A stretch of DNA of 64,000 nt from NCBI RefSeq assembly GCF_014712225.1, contig NZ_JACXBW010000003.1, positions 248,001 to 312,000 on the forward strand. The letters run 5' to 3'. A program made the position numbers and the translations under genes. The notes under the pieces were generated by a model. The model saw only the letters and a list, made by a program, of their open reading frames with translations. It had not been told where the DNA came from and searched no databases. This DNA is from Pseudarthrobacter sulfonivorans. Lineage in GTDB: Bacteria; Actinomycetota; Actinomycetes; Actinomycetales; Micrococcaceae. Shown here piece by piece: positions 12,883-22,059 of the stretch. Position 1 is the stretch's first letter. Every line of letters starts with the position of its first letter.

Positions 12883-13770
12883 CTAGTTGACGTTGTCAGG
12901 GTGGGAGCCGGTGCGCTGGCCGCGCTCTAGCTCGGCAAGCGCCGCCATGTCGCGGTCCGACAGGCTAAAGCCGAAGACGTCCAGGTTTTCCCGGATGCGG
13001 GCCTCCGAACTGGCCTTGGGGATGGCAATGTTTCCCAGCTGGACGTGCCAGCGGAGGATGATCTGGGCGGGTGTCCGGCCGTGTTCGGCGGCAAGGGCAC
13101 GCACCACGGGATCTGCCAGCACGTGCCCGCGGCCCAGCGGGCTCCAGGCTTCCGTGAGGATGCCCAGCGCTTGATGTTTCATACGGAGTTCTGACTGCTG
13201 CAGCCAGGGGTGCAGTTCGATCTGGTTCACCGCAGGCACCACCTCGGCGGTGTCGAGCAGGCGGTCCAGGTGGGCCGGCTGGAAGTTGCAGACACCGATG
13301 GCGCGCACTTTTCCTTCGCGGTAAAGGGTCTCCAGTGCGCGGTACGTTTCGGTGAAGAGGCCGCGCCGTGCACAGGGCCAGTGGATAAGGTACATGTCCA
13401 CGTAGTCAAGGCCGAGGTTGACCATGGACGTATCAAACGCCCGCAGCGTTGTGTCGTACCCCTGGTCGTCGTTCCAGACCTTCGTGGTGACAAAGACGTC
13501 CTCACGGCGGAGCCCCGGCGAGGATTCGCCGGAACCGCCGCTCCCGCCGTCGGAATCAACGGCCGCGCCAAGTGCCCGCGCCACGCCGGCCTCGTTGCCG
13601 TACATCGCGGCGGTGTCGAAGTGGCGGTAGCCAGTGCCCAAGGCCGTGGCCACCAGTGATGATGCGTCCGCCGTCGGAACCTTGTAGAGCCCGAACCCCA
13701 GCTGGTCGATCAGCACACCGTTGTTGAGACTAAGCCGGGGAGAAGGTTTCATACGACTGACTTTACCCAT
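12883..13770 (-). CDS. Aldo/keto reductase
   Basis: NADPH-dependent aldo/keto reductase of 295 residues, related to 2,5-diketo-D-gluconate reductases. The catalytic residues are visible in order: Asp in HFDTAAMYGNE with the Tyr in the same segment, Lys in VTTKVWND, His in YLIHWP. The NADP-binding tail IPKASSEARIRENLDVFGFSLS is present. A Ser/Gly-rich insert (DSDGGSGGSGESSPG) between the Tyr and Lys segments is unusual. The start overlaps the regulator stop by 8 bases; Met at 13752 is an alternative. It may reduce a sugar or aldehyde connected with the inducer of the adjacent regulator. Confidence 0.88.
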   Translation of the reverse strand: MGKVSRMKPSPRLSLNNGVLIDQLGFGLYKVPTADASSLVATALGTGYRHFDTAAMYGNEAGVARALGAAVDSDGGSGGSGESSPGLRREDVFVTTKVWNDDQGYDTTLRAFDTSMVNLGLDYVDMYLIHWPCARRGLFTETYRALETLYREGKVRAIGVCNFQPAHLDRLLDTAEVVPAVNQIELHPWLQQSELRMKHQALGILTEAWSPLGRGHVLADPVVRALAAEHGRTPAQIILRWHVQLGNIAIPKASSEARIRENLDVFGFSLSDRDMAALAELERGQRTGSHPDNVN

Positions 13771-14737
13771 TCGCCGGGTTCACGCCTCCAAAGCCCACCA
13801 GCCGGCGCGCGGTGGCTTCATCGAGAATCAGGTCCGTGGCAAGACCTGCGGTGAGGGCACCGCGCAGCCCGTTGATCTTGGACGCCCCCGACACCACACA
13901 GATCCGGCGGCGGACCTGCCGCAGCTGCGCGAGCGCCGGGCCCGTGGAACGCTCGTTCAAAACGATGCCATCCGACGAGCCGTCCCGGCGGAAAAAGACC
14001 GTGGCCACGTCACCCACCACATCGGAATGAGCAAGCATCCGGAGGTCGTTTTCGTCCAGGTAGCCGCCGGCATAGACATGGCTCGGATAATCGGCTTCGA
14101 CGGATCCGACCCCGAAAATGGCGATGCTCATCCGGGCCTGCAGATCCAGGATGCGCTGCACGCTGCGCTCATTCCACATGGCAGCCTTGGTGGCCGCATG
14201 GTCAAAGAACGCGGGCACCGGGAACTGCTCCACCCGGGCGCCGTAGGCGCTGCCAAAACGGCGCATGATGTCGCTCGCGTAAGTGATGCCGGTGGTGTGC
14301 ATGTTTCCGGCGCCATTGAGTTGGACCACCACGGTATCGTGCGTGATCTTGCGGGTCAGGTGCCTGCTGACCGCACTGAGCGTTGAGCCCCACGCGACGC
14401 CGATGATCGCATTGGAATCCACCAGGGGCCCGATGGTGCGCGCCGCCTGCAGGGCCACGCGGTCCAGGGTTTCAGCCTCGTTGAGTGACTCGAGGACCGG
14501 AACAACGTGAACATCCACGTTGTACTCCCGCCGGATCATGCTTTCGAGCTCCGGGCCGGTGTCCAGCGGATTGCGGATCTGGATTTGCACCAGACCCGTG
14601 TCCCGGGCCGCGGAAAGAAGCCTCGACACCGTGGACCGGGATGTCCGGAGTTCCCGGGCGATCGCGTCCATGGTCAGGTCCTGGAGGTAGTACATCTGTG
14701 CAGCCCGCAGCGCGTCTGAGTGGCGGGAGCGCATCAT
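13763..14737 (-). CDS. SorC/DeoR-family sugar-binding transcriptional regulator
   Basis: DNA-binding regulator with an N-terminal helix-turn-helix (MYYLQDLTMDAIARELRTSRSTVSRLLS, residues about 15-42) and a C-terminal sugar-phosphate-binding domain (VGVAWGSTLSAVS near 130; AIFGVGSVEAD; VVSGASKINGLRGAL near 300). The family usually senses phosphorylated sugars. It is divergent from glpDFK, with a TGCAC-N4-GTGCA inverted repeat between them, so it may control glycerol use and its own cluster. Start chosen at the ATG pair 14737/14734. A GTG at 14755 would make an apparently leaderless start that overlaps the inverted repeat. Confidence 0.85.
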   Translation of the reverse strand: MMRSRHSDALRAAQMYYLQDLTMDAIARELRTSRSTVSRLLSAARDTGLVQIQIRNPLDTGPELESMIRREYNVDVHVVPVLESLNEAETLDRVALQAARTIGPLVDSNAIIGVAWGSTLSAVSRHLTRKITHDTVVVQLNGAGNMHTTGITYASDIMRRFGSAYGARVEQFPVPAFFDHAATKAAMWNERSVQRILDLQARMSIAIFGVGSVEADYPSHVYAGGYLDENDLRMLAHSDVVGDVATVFFRRDGSSDGIVLNERSTGPALAQLRQVRRRICVVSGASKINGLRGALTAGLATDLILDEATARRLVGFGGVNPANG

Positions 14738-14750
14738 TCGGCATCCATTC

Positions 14751-14764
14751 TGCACGTTTGTGCA
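14751..14764. promoter_or_regulatory. Candidate operator between SorC-type regulator and glpD
   Basis: The perfect inverted repeat TGCAC-GTTT-GTGCA lies just upstream of the regulator start and about 100 bases before glpD. A possible rightward promoter follows it: TTGACT at 14771-14776 and AAGAAT at 14795-14800, with an 18-base spacer. The position suits autoregulation and control of glpD. No binding data are implied. Confidence 0.4.
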
Positions 14765-14863
14765 TAGAGCTTGACTGGATTTTCCATTACTTCAAAGAAT
14801 AGTTGAAGAAGGGCGGCTGACCTGCGATGGTAGGCCCCAAGGACTAAACCCAAGGAGCAGTTT

Positions 14864-16669
14864 TTGGGACTCAAGGACTCATCTGGCCACCCCCGCACCA
14901 CGTCTGCGAAGTCGTCGGTGGCCCGCGCCGCGGCGCAGGCACTGCGGGAGCGTCCGCAGGCCAAAGTGCTCATCATCGGCGGCGGGATCAACGGGGTAGG
15001 CACGTTCCGGGATCTCGCCCTCCAGGGTGTGGATGTGGCCCTGGTGGAACGGGGCGACTACTGCCAGGGTGCCAGCGGCGCATCCTCACACATGATCCAC
15101 GGCGGCATCCGCTACCTGGAAAACGGCGAGTTCCGTCTGGTCCGGGAGTCGGTGGTGGAGCGCAACCGCCTCCTGCGGATCGCCCCGCACTACGTCAAGC
15201 CGCTGCAGACCACGATTCCCATCTTCAGCACTTTCTCCGGCGTACTGTCCGCCCCCTTGAGGTTTCTGACCCACAGGCAGCAGGGCAAACCCAAGGAACG
15301 CGGCGCGTTCCTGATCAAGCTGGGCCTGAGCATGTACGACTCATTCTCCCGCGACGGCGGCACCGTGCCGCGGCACCAGTTCCGGGGCCGCAGGCGGGCG
15401 CTGGCGGAACTTCCCGACCTGCACCCCGGCATCAAGTACGCGGCCACCTATTTTGACGCCTCGGTGCACAATCCCGAGCGTCTGACCCTGGACGTACTCC
15501 AGGACGGTGAAAAGGCCGGGCTGGTGAACGCGGCGCAGGCCGGCAGCACGGCCCGGGCCAGCAACTATGTCTCGCTCCAGTCGATGGGCCGCGGGGTTCG
15601 TGCCGGAAACGCGTCTACCGGCAGCACGGTTCAGTTGCGCGACGAATTGACGGGGGAGCTCTTTGATTTCACCGCCGATGTCATTGTGAACACCACCGGC
15701 GCCTGGGTGGACCTGACCAACGGGGCGATGGGCGCAGCTTCCCGCTTTATGGGCGGCACCAAGGGATCGCACATCGTGCTTGACCACCCGGACCTGCTCG
15801 AGGCCTGCAAGGGCCGGGAGATCTTCTTTGAACACACCGACGGCCGAATCGTCCTGATTTACCCCATGGGGGACAGGGTTCTGGTGGGAACAACCGATGT
15901 GGACGCCGACATGGCCCAGGATGCGGTGTGCACGGACGGGGAGATCGACTACTTCCTCGAGTTGACCGGGCATGTCTTCCCCGGCATCCACGTTGACCGC
16001 GGGCAGATCGTCTACACGTTCTCCGGCGTACGCCCGCTGCCCCGCCACGACGCGACCCAGCCGGGCTTCGTGTCCCGGGACTACCGGATTGAACGGCAGG
16101 CAGTCGGCCCGGGCGCCGTCGTCTTTAGCCTGGTAGGCGGTAAATGGACAACGTTCCGGGCGCTGGCCGAACATCTGGCCAACGACGTGCTTGCCGAACT
16201 GGGCATGGAGCGTCAGGTATCGACGGCGAAGCTCGCCATCGGCGGGGGCGCCGGTTTCCCGGCGGACGAGGCCGGTGTCCAGGCCTGGATCAAGGCCCAC
16301 GTGACCGCGAATCGTGGTGCCGACCGGACGGCCCTCCTGTTCACCCGCTACGGCACCAGGGCGGAGGAGGTCATCAGCTTCCTCGACGGCGGTCCTGACC
16401 AGCTGTTGCGCTCAACCCGCGAACTCAGCGTCCGCGAACTGGAGTATATGGCCGGACATGAGCAGATCGGGCACTTGGTTGATGTCCTCATCCGGCGCAC
16501 TTCCCTTGCCTTCCGGGGGCTGGTCACGGGCGAGCTGCTGAACGAGGTGTGTGAAGTGCTTGCCGGGCCACTGGGCTGGGACACGGCAGCACAGGCCCGT
16601 GAAATCCGTCGGGCCGAGGAGGTATTGGGGCGGTTGCACCGCGTGCAGGTCCACAGCCTGGTCGCCTAG
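14864..16669 (+). CDS. glpD: Glycerol-3-phosphate dehydrogenase, FAD-dependent
   Basis: Membrane-associated flavoprotein that oxidises glycerol 3-phosphate to dihydroxyacetone phosphate and passes electrons to menaquinone. The FAD-binding motif VLIIGGGINGVGTFRDLALQG begins near residue 35 and is followed by GASGASSHMIHGGIRYLE. Further DAO-family blocks are DVIVNTTGAWVD and LVGTTDVDAD; a GlpA/GlpD C-terminal domain follows from about residue 470. Length is 601 residues. The start is TTG with AAGGAG upstream. First gene of the glpD-glpF-glpK unit. Confidence 0.94.
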   Translation: MGLKDSSGHPRTTSAKSSVARAAAQALRERPQAKVLIIGGGINGVGTFRDLALQGVDVALVERGDYCQGASGASSHMIHGGIRYLENGEFRLVRESVVERNRLLRIAPHYVKPLQTTIPIFSTFSGVLSAPLRFLTHRQQGKPKERGAFLIKLGLSMYDSFSRDGGTVPRHQFRGRRRALAELPDLHPGIKYAATYFDASVHNPERLTLDVLQDGEKAGLVNAAQAGSTARASNYVSLQSMGRGVRAGNASTGSTVQLRDELTGELFDFTADVIVNTTGAWVDLTNGAMGAASRFMGGTKGSHIVLDHPDLLEACKGREIFFEHTDGRIVLIYPMGDRVLVGTTDVDADMAQDAVCTDGEIDYFLELTGHVFPGIHVDRGQIVYTFSGVRPLPRHDATQPGFVSRDYRIERQAVGPGAVVFSLVGGKWTTFRALAEHLANDVLAELGMERQVSTAKLAIGGGAGFPADEAGVQAWIKAHVTANRGADRTALLFTRYGTRAEEVISFLDGGPDQLLRSTRELSVRELEYMAGHEQIGHLVDVLIRRTSLAFRGLVTGELLNEVCEVLAGPLGWDTAAQAREIRRAEEVLGRLHRVQVHSLVA

Positions 16670-16761
16670 GCAGGCCAGGTTGCAGCCGGAGGGTCAACGC
16701 TCGCCGGCTCAACGGTCCTTCAACCCGCGAGGGACCGAAAACAGAAAATAAGGAGTCAATG

Positions 16762-17511
16762 ATGTCTCTTGGAATTGTTTTTCTTTCCGAAGTCTTCGGA
16801 ACCGCGATGCTCACCCTGCTGGGTTGCGGTGTCGTGGCCAACGTGGCCCTGAAGGGCACGAAAGGCAACAGCGGCGGGTTCCTGATGGTCACGTGGGGGT
16901 GGGGCATCGCCGTCTTCTGCGGTGTCTTCGTTGCCGCCAAGTCAGGTGCCCACCTCAATCCCGCCGTGACCCTGGGCCTGCTGGTGAACGGCAAAGCTGA
17001 ATACGCCCCGGGCGTTAAGGTGGACGTGGCATCCACGCTGACCTACTTCGGCGCCGAACTGCTGGGCGCCTTCCTCGGCGCAGTTGTCTGCTGGCTCGCC
17101 TACAAGCAGCACTTCGATGAGGAGCCGGCGCAGGCCTCGCAACTCGGCGTCTTCTCCACCGGCCCTGCCATCCGCTCCAACCCGTGGAACCTGATCACGG
17201 AGATCATCGGCACCTTCGTCCTGGTCTTCGTGATCCTCACCCTGGGCGGAACCCCCTCCGGGCTGGGCCCGCTGGCTGTTGCCCTCCTGGTTGTGGGCAT
17301 CGGCGTTTCACTCGGCGGTCCCACCGGCTACGCCATCAACCCCGCCCGCGACCTCGGCCCGCGCATTGCCCACGCCCTGCTGCCCATCAAGGGCAAAGGA
17401 AGCAGCGACTGGGCCTACTCGTGGATTCCGGTCGTCGGACCGCTGGTAGGCGGAGCCCTGGGTGGAATCCTCGCCAAAGTCGTCCCCATCATCATCACCG
17501 CAGCATCCTGA
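16762..17511 (+). CDS. glpF: Glycerol uptake facilitator (MIP/aquaglyceroporin)
   Basis: Six-helix channel protein in the cytoplasmic membrane for glycerol entry. Both pore NPA motifs are present: AHLNPAVTLG near residue 70 and GYAINPARDLGPR near 192, the second with the Asp after NPAR that marks glycerol facilitators rather than water channels. Length is 249 residues. Two ATG codons are adjacent (16759, 16762); AGGAG at 16751-16755 is better spaced for the second. It lies between glpD and glpK. Confidence 0.94.
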   Translation: MSLGIVFLSEVFGTAMLTLLGCGVVANVALKGTKGNSGGFLMVTWGWGIAVFCGVFVAAKSGAHLNPAVTLGLLVNGKAEYAPGVKVDVASTLTYFGAELLGAFLGAVVCWLAYKQHFDEEPAQASQLGVFSTGPAIRSNPWNLITEIIGTFVLVFVILTLGGTPSGLGPLAVALLVVGIGVSLGGPTGYAINPARDLGPRIAHALLPIKGKGSSDWAYSWIPVVGPLVGGALGGILAKVVPIIITAAS

Positions 17512-17553
17512 CCGATCAGCTACCAAACCCTGCATACAGACAAGGACGTCAAC

Positions 17554-19068
17554 ATGAACCAGTACGTAATCGCCATCGACCAGGGCACCACCAGCTCCCG
17601 CGCCATCATCTTCGACCACAGCGGCAACATCGTTTCGTCCGGCCAGATGGAGCACGAACAGATCTTCCCGCAGGCCGGCTGGGTGGAGCACAACCCCGCG
17701 GAAATCTGGAACAACACCCGCGAGGTCATCGGTTCTGCGCTCTCAAAGGCGAACCTGACGCGTCACGATATTGCCGCCGTCGGAATTACCAACCAGCGCG
17801 AAACCGCGGTGGTGTGGGACAAGACCACCGGGGAAGCCGTCTACAACGCCATCGTCTGGCAGGACACGCGCACGCAGAACATCGTCGATGAGTTGGCGAA
17901 GGATGGCGGCCCGGAACGGTTCAAGCAGAAGGTGGGCCTTCCGCTGGCCACCTATTTTTCCGGCACCAAGATCAAGTGGATCCTGGACAACGTTGACGGG
18001 GCCCGGGCCAAGGCAGAGGCGGGTGACCTGGTCTTTGGCAACACGGACTCGTGGGTCCTCTGGAACCTGACCGGCGGGGTGGACGGCGGGGTCCATGTCA
18101 CGGACGTCACCAATGCGTCCCGCACCCTGTTCATGGACCTCGACACCCTGGCCTGGGATGAGGAAATCCTGGGCATTTTCGGGGTCCCGCTGAGCATGAT
18201 GCCCGCGATCAAATCCTCCTCCGAGGTCTACGGCACGGTCCACACCTCCCAGCTGCTCCGCGAAGTACCCGTAGCCGGCATCCTCGGTGACCAGCAGGCG
18301 GCCACCTTCGGCCAGGCGGCTTTCCAGACCGGTGAAGCCAAGAACACCTACGGCACCGGCTGCTTCCTGATCTTCAACACGGGCGAAGAGATCGTCCACT
18401 CGAAGAACGGCCTGCTGACCACCGTGGGGTACAAGCTCGGAGATGCACCGACCCACTACGCCCTGGAAGGATCGATCGCGGTGACCGGATCCCTGATCCA
18501 ATGGCTGCGCGACAATCTGGGCCTGATCAGCAGCGCCCCGGAAGTGGAGACCCTGGCGGCCTCAGTCAAAGACAACGGCGGCGTGTACATCGTGCCGGCA
18601 TTCTCGGGCCTGTTTGCCCCTTACTGGCGCTCGGATGCCCGCGGCGCAATCGTGGGCCTCACCCGGTTCGTCAACAAGAGCCACATCGCCCGCGCCGCGC
18701 TCGAATCCACGGCGTTCCAGACCCGCGAAGTACTGGACGCCGTCAACGCCGACTCCGGCGTCCCGCTCACCGAGTTGAAGGTCGACGGCGGCATGGTGGC
18801 CAACGACGCGCTGATGCAGTTCCAGGCGGACATCCTGGGTGTTCCGGTAATCCGGCCCAAGGTCGTTGAAACCACTGCCCTGGGTGCTGCCTACGCCGCC
18901 GGCCTCGCCGTCGGATTCTGGAAGGACCTCGGCGAGTTGTCGGCAAACTGGTCAGAAGACAAGCGCTGGGAACCGCAAATGGACCAGGCCGAGCAGGACC
19001 GCCAGATGCGGCTCTGGAAGAAGGCCGTGACCAAGTCCATGGACTGGGTCGACGAGGACGTGAAGTAG
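17554..19068 (+). CDS. glpK: Glycerol kinase
   Basis: Phosphorylates glycerol to glycerol 3-phosphate, trapping what GlpF admits. FGGY-family signatures are [15 protein letters not shown] at the start, the substrate loop [12 protein letters not shown] (near residue 75), [14 protein letters not shown] (near 245) and [23 protein letters not shown] (near 410). Length is 504 residues. It starts 42 bases after glpF. I could not align the loop that HPr phosphorylates in Firmicutes enzymes with confidence, so PTS control of this kinase is open. Confidence 0.96.
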   Translation: MNQYVIAIDQGTTSSRAIIFDHSGNIVSSGQMEHEQIFPQAGWVEHNPAEIWNNTREVIGSALSKANLTRHDIAAVGITNQRETAVVWDKTTGEAVYNAIVWQDTRTQNIVDELAKDGGPERFKQKVGLPLATYFSGTKIKWILDNVDGARAKAEAGDLVFGNTDSWVLWNLTGGVDGGVHVTDVTNASRTLFMDLDTLAWDEEILGIFGVPLSMMPAIKSSSEVYGTVHTSQLLREVPVAGILGDQQAATFGQAAFQTGEAKNTYGTGCFLIFNTGEEIVHSKNGLLTTVGYKLGDAPTHYALEGSIAVTGSLIQWLRDNLGLISSAPEVETLAASVKDNGGVYIVPAFSGLFAPYWRSDARGAIVGLTRFVNKSHIARAALESTAFQTREVLDAVNADSGVPLTELKVDGGMVANDALMQFQADILGVPVIRPKVVETTALGAAYAAGLAVGFWKDLGELSANWSEDKRWEPQMDQAEQDRQMRLWKKAVTKSMDWVDEDVK

Positions 19069-19115
19069 CCAGCCAGACAGCAGTTCGTGGTTGCGACGGG
19101 CCCCCGTCTCACCAC

Positions 19116-19188
19116 GCAAGGAAGGCGGCCCCTGCCCCGCCCGCTTCGCGGTGCCCACCACACCCGGGCGAGGGGCTGCCTTCCTTGC
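19116..19188 (+). terminator. Probable terminator of the glp unit
   Basis: An 18-base stem is formed by 19116-19133 and 19171-19188 (GCAAGGAAGG at the outer left, CCTTCCTTGC at the outer right) with one G-U pair. The loop is long (about 37 bases) and GC-rich. Only TTT follows, so termination by this hairpin is probable but not certain. Confidence 0.6.
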
Positions 19189-19261
19189 TTTCGCTGTAGT
19201 CACCCTTCATCCAGGAACAGAGCGCCGTCGCTGCTACTTCAGCCGCTCGGGGCGACTTACG

Positions 19262-19290
19262 TTTAGGTGGAAGGACGCGTGCGCTAAAGT
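19262..19290 (+). promoter_or_regulatory. Candidate promoter of the leuS leader
   Basis: TAAAGT (19285-19290) fits the TAnnnT form of an actinobacterial -10 box, with TTTAGG 17 bases upstream as a weak -35. Transcription would then begin about 7 bases downstream, at or next to the ATG of the leader peptide at 19297, giving a leaderless leader. Confidence 0.45.
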
Positions 19291-19296
19291 AGTCCT

Positions 19297-19323
19297 ATGC
19301 GTGCGATCCTTCTGCTTAGCTAG
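19297..19323 (+). CDS. leuS leader peptide (Leu-rich, 8 residues)
   Basis: A tiny reading frame encodes MRAILLLS followed by TAG. It has three adjacent leucine codons, CTT-CTG-CTT; CTT is uncommon in neighbouring genes, which favour CTG and CTC. No ribosome-binding site precedes it and a -10-like TAAAGT ends six bases before, so it is probably translated from a leaderless mRNA. It is followed at once by two hairpins, the second a terminator, and then by leuS. This is the layout of ribosome-mediated attenuation: a ribosome waiting for charged Leu-tRNA would cover the 5' arm of the first hairpin. The peptide and codon run resemble those of the leuA leader at 46982. Confidence 0.7.
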   Translation: MRAILLLS

Positions 19324-19386
19324 CCGCTTGGAATCCGGAGACAACCGGAGTGCCGAGCGGCCGCCCCTCCATGGAGAGGGGCTTTT
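19324..19386 (+). terminator. Attenuator region of leuS: two hairpins, the second a rho-independent terminator
   Basis: Hairpin one pairs CCGCTTGG (19324-19331) with CCGAGCGG (19353-19360), with one G-U pair and an inner CCGG/CCGG pair. It begins directly after the leader peptide stop. Hairpin two pairs GCCCCTC (19363-19369) with GAGGGGC (19376-19382) and is followed by TTTT, then GTGTG. Hairpin two stands 96 bases before the leuS start, so it can only act as a premature stop for leuS mRNA. The antiterminator pairing is not resolved by eye. Confidence 0.65.
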
Positions 19387-19477
19387 GTGTGTCCGGGCAC
19401 GATTGCCGGGCCGGCAGCAGAGGGGATCAGACCGTTGGGGCAGCACAGATGCCGCAACAGAACAGAAGAGGGCAGCA

Positions 19478-22003
19478 GTGAGCGTTCAGCCGGAGACAGA
19501 GACCGGAACACCATCAGTAGCGGCGGAAACACCCGAAGAGGGTGCCTACAGTTTCGCGGCAATGGAGGCCAAGTGGCCGCAGGTGTGGGAAGACCTCAAG
19601 GTCTTCACTCCCGTCGATGACGGCTCCCGCGAGCGCCGCTACGTGCTGGACATGTTCCCCTACCCCTCGGGCGACCTCCACATGGGCCACGCCGAGGCAT
19701 TTGCCATGGGCGACGTTGTGGCGCGCTACCTCCGGCAGCAGGGCTTCGACGTCCTGCACCCGATCGGCTGGGACTCGTTCGGCCTGCCGGCAGAGAACGC
19801 CGCCATCAAGCGCAACGCCCACCCCAGCGAGTGGACGTACGCCAACATCGAAACCCAGGCGGCGTCCTTCAAGCGTTACGCCATCTCCGCGGACTGGTCC
19901 CGGCGCGTCCACACCTCGGACCCTGAGTACTACCGCTGGACCCAGTGGCTGTTCAAGCGCTTCTACGAGCGTGGCCTGGCGTACCGCAAGGATTCACCGG
20001 TCAACTGGTGCCCGAAGGACCAGACTGTGCTGGCCAACGAACAGGTAGTCAACGGTGCCTGCGAACGCTGCGGCACCCCGGTCACCAAGAAGTCCCTGAA
20101 CCAGTGGTACTTCAAGATCACCGAGTACGCTGACCGGCTGCTCGACGACATGGACGAGCTGCGCGGCCACTGGCCCGAGCGTGTACTGGCGATGCAGAAG
20201 AACTGGATCGGCCGGTCCGAAGGGGCGCACGTCAACTTCGTGATCGAGGCCGACGGCGGCAAGGCCGCCAAGGACGTCACCGTCTTCACCACCCGCCCGG
20301 ACACCCTCTACGGCGCAACATTCTTCGTGGTCGCAGCTGACGCGCCGATCGCCGTCGAACTCGTCACGGACGAGCATGCAGCCGCGCTGGACGCCTACCG
20401 CGAGCAGGTCAAGGCGCTGAGCGAAATCGAACGCCAGTCCACCGAACGCGAGAAGACGGGGGTCTTCACCGGCCGGTACGCGGTCAACCCCCTGAACGGC
20501 GAAAAGCTGCCGGTCTGGGCCGCGGACTATGTCCTGGCCGACTACGGCACCGGCGCCATCATGGCCGTCCCGGCGCACGACCAGCGCGACCTGGACTTCG
20601 CCAGGACGTTCGACCTGCCGGTCCGCGCGGTCCTGGACACGGGCGAGGACGATCCCGCCGTTTCGGGCAAGGCCACGGCAGGGGAGGGTACCCTGATCAA
20701 CTCGGGTGTCCTGGACGGCCTGCCGAAAACCGAAGCCATTCCGGCCGCCATCGCCATGCTGGAGAAGCAGGGCACGGGCGAGAAGTTCGTCAACTTCCGC
20801 CTCCGCGACTGGCTCCTGAGCCGCCAGCGGTTCTGGGGGACCCCCATCCCCATCATCCACTGCCCCGCCTGCGGTGAGGTTCCTGTCCCGGACGAACAGC
20901 TGCCCGTGACCCTGCCGGCAGACCTCCGCGGCGAGGACCTGTCGCCGAAGGGCACGTCACCGCTGGCCGCCGCCGAAGGCTGGGTCAACGTGGACTGCCC
21001 CAACTGCCACGGACCGGCCAAGCGCGATACCGACACCATGGACACGTTTGTGGACTCGTCCTGGTACTTCCTGCGGTTCGTCTCGCCGCAGTTCACCGAG
21101 GGGCCGTTCGACCCCGCGAAGATCAACGAGTGGATGCCGGTAGGCCAGTACGTGGGCGGCGTGGAGCACGCCATCCTGCACCTGCTGTACGCCCGGTTCT
21201 TCACCAAGGTCATCCACGACCTCGGCATGCTCGAAGCCGATGAACCCTTCAGCGCGCTGCTGAACCAGGGCCAGGTCCTCAACGGGGGCAAGGCCATGAG
21301 CAAGTCCCTGGGCAACGGCGTGGACCTCGGCGAGCAACTGGACAAGTACGGCGTGGATGCCGTGCGCCTGACCATGATCTTCGCCTCCCCGCCGGAGGAC
21401 GACGTCGACTGGGCGGACGTTTCGCCGTCGGGATCCGCGAAGTTCCTGGCCCGCGCCTGGCGGCTGGCGCAGGATGTCACCAGCGAGCCCGGTACTGACG
21501 CCGCATCCGGTGACCGCGCGCTGCGGTCCGTCACGCACAGGACCATCGCCGACGCCGCCGCGCTGCTGGACAACAACAAATTCAACGTGGTGGTGGCCAA
21601 GCTAATGGAGCTGGTCAACGCGACCCGCAAGACCATAGATGCCGGGCCCGGCGGTGCGGACCCCGCCGTCCGCGAGGCAGCGGAAGCCGTCGCGGTCATC
21701 CTGAGCCTCTTTGCGCCCTACACCGCGGAGGACATGTGGAACGTCCTGGGCCATCCGGCCTCGGTGGCCAATGCCGGCTGGCCTGCCCACGACGAAGCGC
21801 TGCTGGTCCAGGCGACCGTCACCGCTGTGGTCCAGGTGCAGGGCAAGGTCCGCGACAGGCTCGAAGTTTCCCCGGACATCAGCGAGGATGAGCTGCGCGA
21901 ACTGGCCCTGGCCAGCGAAAACGTCCAGCGTGCCATGGACGGCCGCGGCATCCGCACGGTGATCGTGCGGGCGCCTAAACTGGTGAACATCGTCCCGGCC
22001 TAG
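19478..22003 (+). CDS. leuS: Leucyl-tRNA synthetase
   Basis: Class I synthetase that charges tRNA-Leu. The HIGH motif is in [15 protein letters not shown] (near residue 58), the editing domain includes [13 protein letters not shown], and the KMSKS motif appears as [13 protein letters not shown] (near 606), with Ala for Lys in its first position, then the anticodon domain. The open frame extends upstream to 19091, but the leader sequences lie there. GTG 19478 gives [10 protein letters not shown] and a normal length of 841 residues, and follows a GAGGGCAGCA stretch. Likely controlled by the Leu leader peptide and terminator upstream. Confidence 0.96.
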   Translation: MSVQPETETGTPSVAAETPEEGAYSFAAMEAKWPQVWEDLKVFTPVDDGSRERRYVLDMFPYPSGDLHMGHAEAFAMGDVVARYLRQQGFDVLHPIGWDSFGLPAENAAIKRNAHPSEWTYANIETQAASFKRYAISADWSRRVHTSDPEYYRWTQWLFKRFYERGLAYRKDSPVNWCPKDQTVLANEQVVNGACERCGTPVTKKSLNQWYFKITEYADRLLDDMDELRGHWPERVLAMQKNWIGRSEGAHVNFVIEADGGKAAKDVTVFTTRPDTLYGATFFVVAADAPIAVELVTDEHAAALDAYREQVKALSEIERQSTEREKTGVFTGRYAVNPLNGEKLPVWAADYVLADYGTGAIMAVPAHDQRDLDFARTFDLPVRAVLDTGEDDPAVSGKATAGEGTLINSGVLDGLPKTEAIPAAIAMLEKQGTGEKFVNFRLRDWLLSRQRFWGTPIPIIHCPACGEVPVPDEQLPVTLPADLRGEDLSPKGTSPLAAAEGWVNVDCPNCHGPAKRDTDTMDTFVDSSWYFLRFVSPQFTEGPFDPAKINEWMPVGQYVGGVEHAILHLLYARFFTKVIHDLGMLEADEPFSALLNQGQVLNGGKAMSKSLGNGVDLGEQLDKYGVDAVRLTMIFASPPEDDVDWADVSPSGSAKFLARAWRLAQDVTSEPGTDAASGDRALRSVTHRTIADAAALLDNNKFNVVVAKLMELVNATRKTIDAGPGGADPAVREAAEAVAVILSLFAPYTAEDMWNVLGHPASVANAGWPAHDEALLVQATVTAVVQVQGKVRDRLEVSPDISEDELRELALASENVQRAMDGRGIRTVIVRAPKLVNIVPA

Positions 22004-22012
22004 CCGGGCACA

Positions 22013-22040
22013 CCGGCCGCCGGGTCCGCCCGGCGGCCGG
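22013..22040. terminator. GC hairpin between leuS and degV
   Basis: A perfect 12-base stem, CCGGCCGCCGGG (22013-22024) with CCCGGCGGCCGG (22029-22040), encloses a TCCG tetraloop. No T-run follows. It may weaken transcription into degV or protect the leuS mRNA 3' end. Confidence 0.45.
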
Positions 22041-22059
22041 CCCTAAACCAGGAGGCCCC

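Noticed and set aside
19091..19477. An upstream extension of the leuS frame
   Set aside because: It crosses the glp terminator and the Leu leader with its terminator; GTG 19478 gives the normal leuS length.
19240..19477. T-box riboswitch upstream of leuS
   Set aside because: I searched by eye for the conserved T-box sequence (TGGNACC type) and found none; the Leu codon run points to a leader peptide instead.
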